The position numbers and the translations under genes are program-made. 7,985 bases of DNA from Pseudomonadota bacterium (GTDB lineage: Bacteria; Pseudomonadota; Gammaproteobacteria; Xanthomonadales; Rhodanobacteraceae). Position 1 is the stretch's first letter. Each line of letters starts with the position of its first letter. Positions 5,367 to 7,985 of the stretch are shown in pieces. A model generated the notes under the pieces. It had not been told where the DNA came from. It ran no database searches and saw nothing but the letters and a program-made list of their open reading frames with translations. The DNA lies in assembly GCA_021798675.1 (NCBI GenBank), contig JAJZGE010000060.1:1-7985 (forward strand), read 5' to 3'.

Positions 5367-6569
5367 ATGAACCGTCGCGAATTCCTGCTTGCCGCCGCCG
5401 GCGCAGCCGCTGCGTCCACGCTGTCGTTTTCCAGCCGGCTGTTCGCCGCGCCGGCGAGTTCGCCGCGCTTCCTGCTGGTGTTCCTGCGCGGCGGCTACGA
5501 CTGCAACAACCTGCTGGTGCCCTGTGGCAGCGATTTCTATTACGCGTCGCGCCCCACCCTCGCCATCGCCAGGCCCGACCCGGGCAATCCGGACAGCGCC
5601 GTGGCGCTGGACACGGGCTGGGGCCTGAACCCGGTGGTGCGCGATTCGCTGCTGCCGCTGTGGCAGAAGAAGCAGCTCGCCTTCATCCCGTTCGCCGGCA
5701 CCAACGACCTCACGCGCAGCCACTTCGAGACGCAGGACCACATCGAGCGCGGCGAGCCGCTGGGGCCGGTGGCCAACTACCGCTCCGGCTTCCTCGCGCG
5801 GCTTTCCGGCGTGCTCGACAAGGCCACGCCGGCGATCGCCTTCACCAACAACCTCCCGCTGAGCTTCCAGGGCGCGCGGCACGACATTCCCAACATCTCG
5901 CTGAAAGGCGACCCCAAGGCGCATTTCGACGAGCGGCAGGCGGCGATCCTCGCCGGCATGTACAAGGGCACGCCGCTGGCGCAGGCCAGCGCGGACGGCC
6001 TCGCCCTGCCCAAGACCGTGTCCGCCGACCTGCGCAACGAGATGATCGCCGCCAGCCGCGGCGCGCCCAGCGCGCACAACTTCGCCGCCGAGACGCGGCG
6101 CATCGCCACCCTGATGCGCGACCAGTACCGGCTCGGCTTCGTCGACGTCGGCGGCTGGGACACCCATGTCAACCAGGGCAGCACCAAGGGCGGCCTCGCC
6201 TACAACCTGAAGAACCTCGGCGAAGGCCTCGCCGCCTATGCCGACGCGATGGGCGACGACTGGAACGACACCACCGTGGTGGTGCTCTCCGAGTTCGGCC
6301 GCACCTTCCGCGAGAACGGCGACCGCGGCACCGACCACGGCCACGGCACCGTGCACTGGGTGCTGGGCGGCAAGGTAGCCGGCGGCCGCATCGCCGGCGA
6401 GCAGCTCGCGGTGACCCAGCCGAACCTGTTCCAGAACCGCGACTACCCGGTGCTCAACGACTACCGCGACGTGCTGGGCGGCCTGTTCGCGCGGCTGTGG
6501 GGCCTGAACGCCGGCCAGTTGCAGACGGTGTTCCCGCAGGCCAGGCCGAGGGATCTGCGGCTGGTCTAG
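5367..6569 (+). CDS. DUF1501 family Tat-exported protein, alkaline-phosphatase-like fold
   Basis: The 400-residue protein starts MNRREFLLAAAGAAA, a twin-arginine signal (R3-R4-x-F-L), followed by a hydrophobic stretch and likely cleavage near AAPA (27-30). It then shows the DUF1501 (PF07394) signature order: RGGYDCNNLLVP (41-52), SHFETQDHIE (118-127), DVGGWDTHVNQG (260-271), VVLSEFGRTFRENG (305-318) and TDHGHGTVHWVLGG (322-335). Pfam places DUF1501 in the alkaline phosphatase/sulfatase clan, in which Asp and His in such motifs bind two metals. D44, D265/H267, E309 and D323/H324/H326 are therefore the likely metal-site residues by analogy; no reaction has been shown. GAGGTGA (5356-5362) overlaps the DUF1800 stop and sits 4 nt before ATG 5367, so the two genes are translationally close and probably one operon. 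Length and motifs look intact. Confidence 0.95.
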   Translation: MNRREFLLAAAGAAAASTLSFSSRLFAAPASSPRFLLVFLRGGYDCNNLLVPCGSDFYYASRPTLAIARPDPGNPDSAVALDTGWGLNPVVRDSLLPLWQKKQLAFIPFAGTNDLTRSHFETQDHIERGEPLGPVANYRSGFLARLSGVLDKATPAIAFTNNLPLSFQGARHDIPNISLKGDPKAHFDERQAAILAGMYKGTPLAQASADGLALPKTVSADLRNEMIAASRGAPSAHNFAAETRRIATLMRDQYRLGFVDVGGWDTHVNQGSTKGGLAYNLKNLGEGLAAYADAMGDDWNDTTVVVLSEFGRTFRENGDRGTDHGHGTVHWVLGGKVAGGRIAGEQLAVTQPNLFQNRDYPVLNDYRDVLGGLFARLWGLNAGQLQTVFPQARPRDLRLV

Positions 6570-6714
6570 GCGCCTGCCGAAGGCAGCTTGTCCACGGACC
6601 AGGCATGCGGGATTCCGGATCCGCATCGCGCACCCTGCCCTGCCACGACGCATCCGCGCCGCTGTGACCGGCTCATGCGACACCCGCGCATCGGCGCAAT
6701 GCGAGAATGTGCCG

Positions 6715-7233
6715 ATGACCCCGCTGAAATACCTCCAGGCGTACCCGCCCGGCGTGCAGGACAAGGTGCGCCAGCTGATCGCGCAGCAGCGCCTCGGCGA
6801 ACACCTGGCCACGCGCTACCCGGGTCGCCACGACGTGCAGAGCGACAAGGCGCTGTACAGCTACGTGGCTGCGCTGAAGCAGCAGCACATGAAGCAGGCG
6901 CCGGACATCGACAAGGTGCTGTACGACAGCAAGCTCGACGTGGTGCAGCGCGCGCTGGGCCTGCACACCGCGATCTCGCGCGTGCAGGGCAGCCGGCTCA
7001 AGGCGAAGAAGGAGATCCGCGTGGCCAGCCTGTTCAAGGCCGCCGCGCCGGAGTTCCTGCAGATGATCGTGGTGCACGAGCTGGCGCACCTGAAGGAAAG
7101 CGAGCACAACAAGGCGTTCTACCAGCTGTGCCAGCACATGCTGCCGGACTACCACCAGCGGGAATTCGACCTGCGCCTGTACCTGACCTGGCGCGAGTTG
7201 CCCCCGACCCACACCACCTACCCGCAGGAATGA
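6715..7233 (+). CDS. ygjP: YgjP family zinc metallohydrolase (M48/DUF45-like)
   Basis: The 172-residue product closely matches what I recall of Escherichia coli YgjP, with similar blocks in the same order: LKYLQAYPP, RLGEHLATRYPGRHD, GLHTAISRVQGSRLKAKKEI, then IVVHELAHLKESEHNKAFYQLC (split by residue: HELAH 121-125, third His H131). HExxH-x5-H is the zinc site of this YgjP/SprT-like group, with E122 as general base. The E. coli protein is listed as a slow UTP pyrophosphatase in vitro, and its physiological role is unclear; this is from memory. No signal peptide is present, so it should be cytoplasmic. ATG 6715 fits the conserved N-terminus; an upstream in-frame GTG/ATG extension to 6664 adds an unrelated 17 residues. 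No good Shine-Dalgarno is visible. GAGAAT (6703-6708) could be a -10 placing the transcript start at the ATG, implying leaderless translation. It is followed 2 bp later by the DUF6348-like gene. Confidence 0.94.
   Translation: MTPLKYLQAYPPGVQDKVRQLIAQQRLGEHLATRYPGRHDVQSDKALYSYVAALKQQHMKQAPDIDKVLYDSKLDVVQRALGLHTAISRVQGSRLKAKKEIRVASLFKAAAPEFLQMIVVHELAHLKESEHNKAFYQLCQHMLPDYHQREFDLRLYLTWRELPPTHTTYPQE
7226..7229 (+). promoter_or_regulatory. Ribosome-binding site deciding the start of the gene at 7236
   Basis: AGGA lies inside the last codons of ygjP, 6 nt before ATG 7236. The alternative in-frame ATG 7230, which overlaps the ygjP stop as ATGA, touches the AGGA directly and leaves no spacing. The start at 7236 is therefore preferred; the difference is two residues. 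Confidence 0.55.
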
Positions 7234-7235
7234 CG

Positions 7236-7886
7236 ATGGATAGCGCGGCACTGCAGAAATACCTGTTGCGGCTGTTCGAGCGAAACGGCGTGGAGCTCGA
7301 CGCCGACGAGGACGGCTGGCTGACCACCGACGGCGACTTCCCCTCCGTGCGCGCCCAGTGGCACGCGGGCACGGCCGACGCGCCGGGGCATCTCGACATC
7401 GACATCGTGCTCAGCGAGGAACGCTGCATCGAGGAAAGCTTCGCCGGCCACGGCAGCGACGCGGAAGGCTGCATGGCCGCCCTGCGCGCGTTCGAGCACA
7501 GCGCGCTGCATCCGCTGCTGACCGCCTGCTGGTACGTCACCGACGACCGCAAGCTGACGATCACCGCGTGGGAAACCGCCGCCCGCACCTGGGACGTGTT
7601 CGCCGGCCCCTTCACCCTGCACGGTGCGGACATCACCGACTTGGAGATGCTGGAGCAGGTGCCGAAGGCCATCGAGACCGCATGGCAACGCGAAGCCCTG
7701 CCCGCCGACCTGCACTGGCTGCGACTGGTGTACCGCCGCACGGCGGAGGGCGAAACGCGCTGCGAAGTCCTGCTCGACAACGAGCCGTGGGCGGCAGGCA
7801 CCGATGCGCTGAACGCGCTGCCGTGGCCGCCGCACGGCGACTACGGCGCGCACGGCTTTATGGTGCTGGACGTGCGGGATTACTGA
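7236..7886 (+). CDS. DUF6348-like family protein, unknown function
   Basis: The 216-residue protein is soluble and acidic, with no signal peptide or membrane segment. The N-terminal helix MDSAALQKYLLRLFERNGVE is followed by an acidic segment DADEDGW (22-28). A block GHLDIDIVLSEERCIEESFAGHG (residues 51-73) and a Trp/Asp-rich middle follow; the protein ends WPPHGDYGAHGFMVLD. This pattern fits proteins labelled DUF6348 in Xanthomonadales and other bacteria, but that name is from memory and moderately certain. No catalytic motif is apparent. Some small families of this build serve as immunity or adaptor proteins, but nothing here shows it and no toxin gene adjoins. It starts 2 bp after the ygjP stop, with its AGGA inside ygjP, so it is probably co-transcribed with it. 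It ends 15 bp before the converging gene at 7902. Confidence 0.8.
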   Translation: MDSAALQKYLLRLFERNGVELDADEDGWLTTDGDFPSVRAQWHAGTADAPGHLDIDIVLSEERCIEESFAGHGSDAEGCMAALRAFEHSALHPLLTACWYVTDDRKLTITAWETAARTWDVFAGPFTLHGADITDLEMLEQVPKAIETAWQREALPADLHWLRLVYRRTAEGETRCEVLLDNEPWAAGTDALNALPWPPHGDYGAHGFMVLDVRDY

Positions 7887-7901
7887 GGGTGGGTGCCGCC
7901 C

Positions 7902-7985
7902 TCAATTCACGTGGTCGAACTCCGGCATCGCCTTGAACAACTGCCCGCTGCGCCATGCCTCGGCGCCCTTCCGCTCATACACCAG
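7902..7985 (-). CDS. Unidentified protein, C-terminal 27 residues (truncated by window)
   Basis: Reading the minus strand from 7985, the frame is open to TGA at 7904-7902. It encodes 27 residues beginning LVYERKGAEAWRSGQLF and ending EFDHVN. Codon use is GC-rich at third positions like its neighbours, and the end faces the 7236-7886 gene with a 15-bp gap, as expected for a real convergent gene. The fragment is too short for me to name a family. Confidence 0.55.
   Translation of the reverse strand: MVYERKGAEAWRSGQLFKAMPEFDHVN

Noticed and set aside
6574..6586. CTGCC-GAA-GGCAG hairpin just after the DUF1501 stop as a terminator.
   Set aside because: The stem is only 5 bp with a 3-nt loop and is followed by CTTG rather than a T-run. 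It is too weak to call.
3591..6812. A 1073-codon minus-strand open frame lying antisense to both DUF1800 and DUF1501.
   Set aside because: It is rich in Ala, Arg, Val, Gly and His with no domain pattern, and it mirrors two genes with clear family motifs. Avoidance of TTA, CTA and TCA codons in GC-rich sense genes opens such frames by default.
6588..7886. Long upstream extension of the gene at 7236.
   Set aside because: The extra part is an out-of-frame reading of ygjP, whose HELAH-containing frame is clearly the real one.

Overview
The window is GC-rich, densely packed and bacterial. Gene content, codon bias towards G/C at third positions, and the style of the intergenic repeat around 2621-2951 suggest a gammaproteobacterium of the order Xanthomonadales, probably Rhodanobacteraceae (Rhodanobacter, Dyella or Luteibacter type). 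This placement is an inference from recalled sequence style, not from a search. I see no phage genes, transposase, CRISPR array, tRNA or rRNA.

Layout. Positions 1-435 hold the C-terminal half of an AIM24/TIGR00266-type protein, closed by a perfect 10-bp terminator-like hairpin (516-539). Positions 540-1172 lack a conventional gene but are not empty. A near-consensus sigma-70 promoter (628-656) is followed by a hairpin-rich stretch, then a 31-codon proline-rich small ORF with a very strong Shine-Dalgarno (1026-1121). Next is an OprB-like outer-membrane porin with a signal peptide (1173-2534). The porin and a class I SAM-dependent methyltransferase on the minus strand (2986-3594) converge on a 451-bp gap. 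That gap holds a terminator-like hairpin and what looks like a dispersed Xanthomonadales intergenic repeat.

Divergent from the methyltransferase is a tight two-gene operon: an exported DUF1800 protein (3768-5357) and a Tat-signal DUF1501 protein of the alkaline-phosphatase-like superfamily (5367-6569). These families commonly occur as a pair and almost certainly act together outside the cytoplasm, but their substrate is unknown. After a 145-bp gap come ygjP, encoding a zinc-hydrolase-like protein with HExxH-x5-H (6715-7233), and a DUF6348-like gene 2 bp downstream (7236-7886). The last 28 codons of an unidentified minus-strand gene (7902-7985) converge on it.

Most of the window is ordinary chromosomal housekeeping. 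The parts that merit a second look are the roughly 510-nt leader ahead of the porin, which could be a cis-regulatory RNA coupled to a leader peptide, and the DUF1800/DUF1501 pair, whose two members appear to use different export routes.
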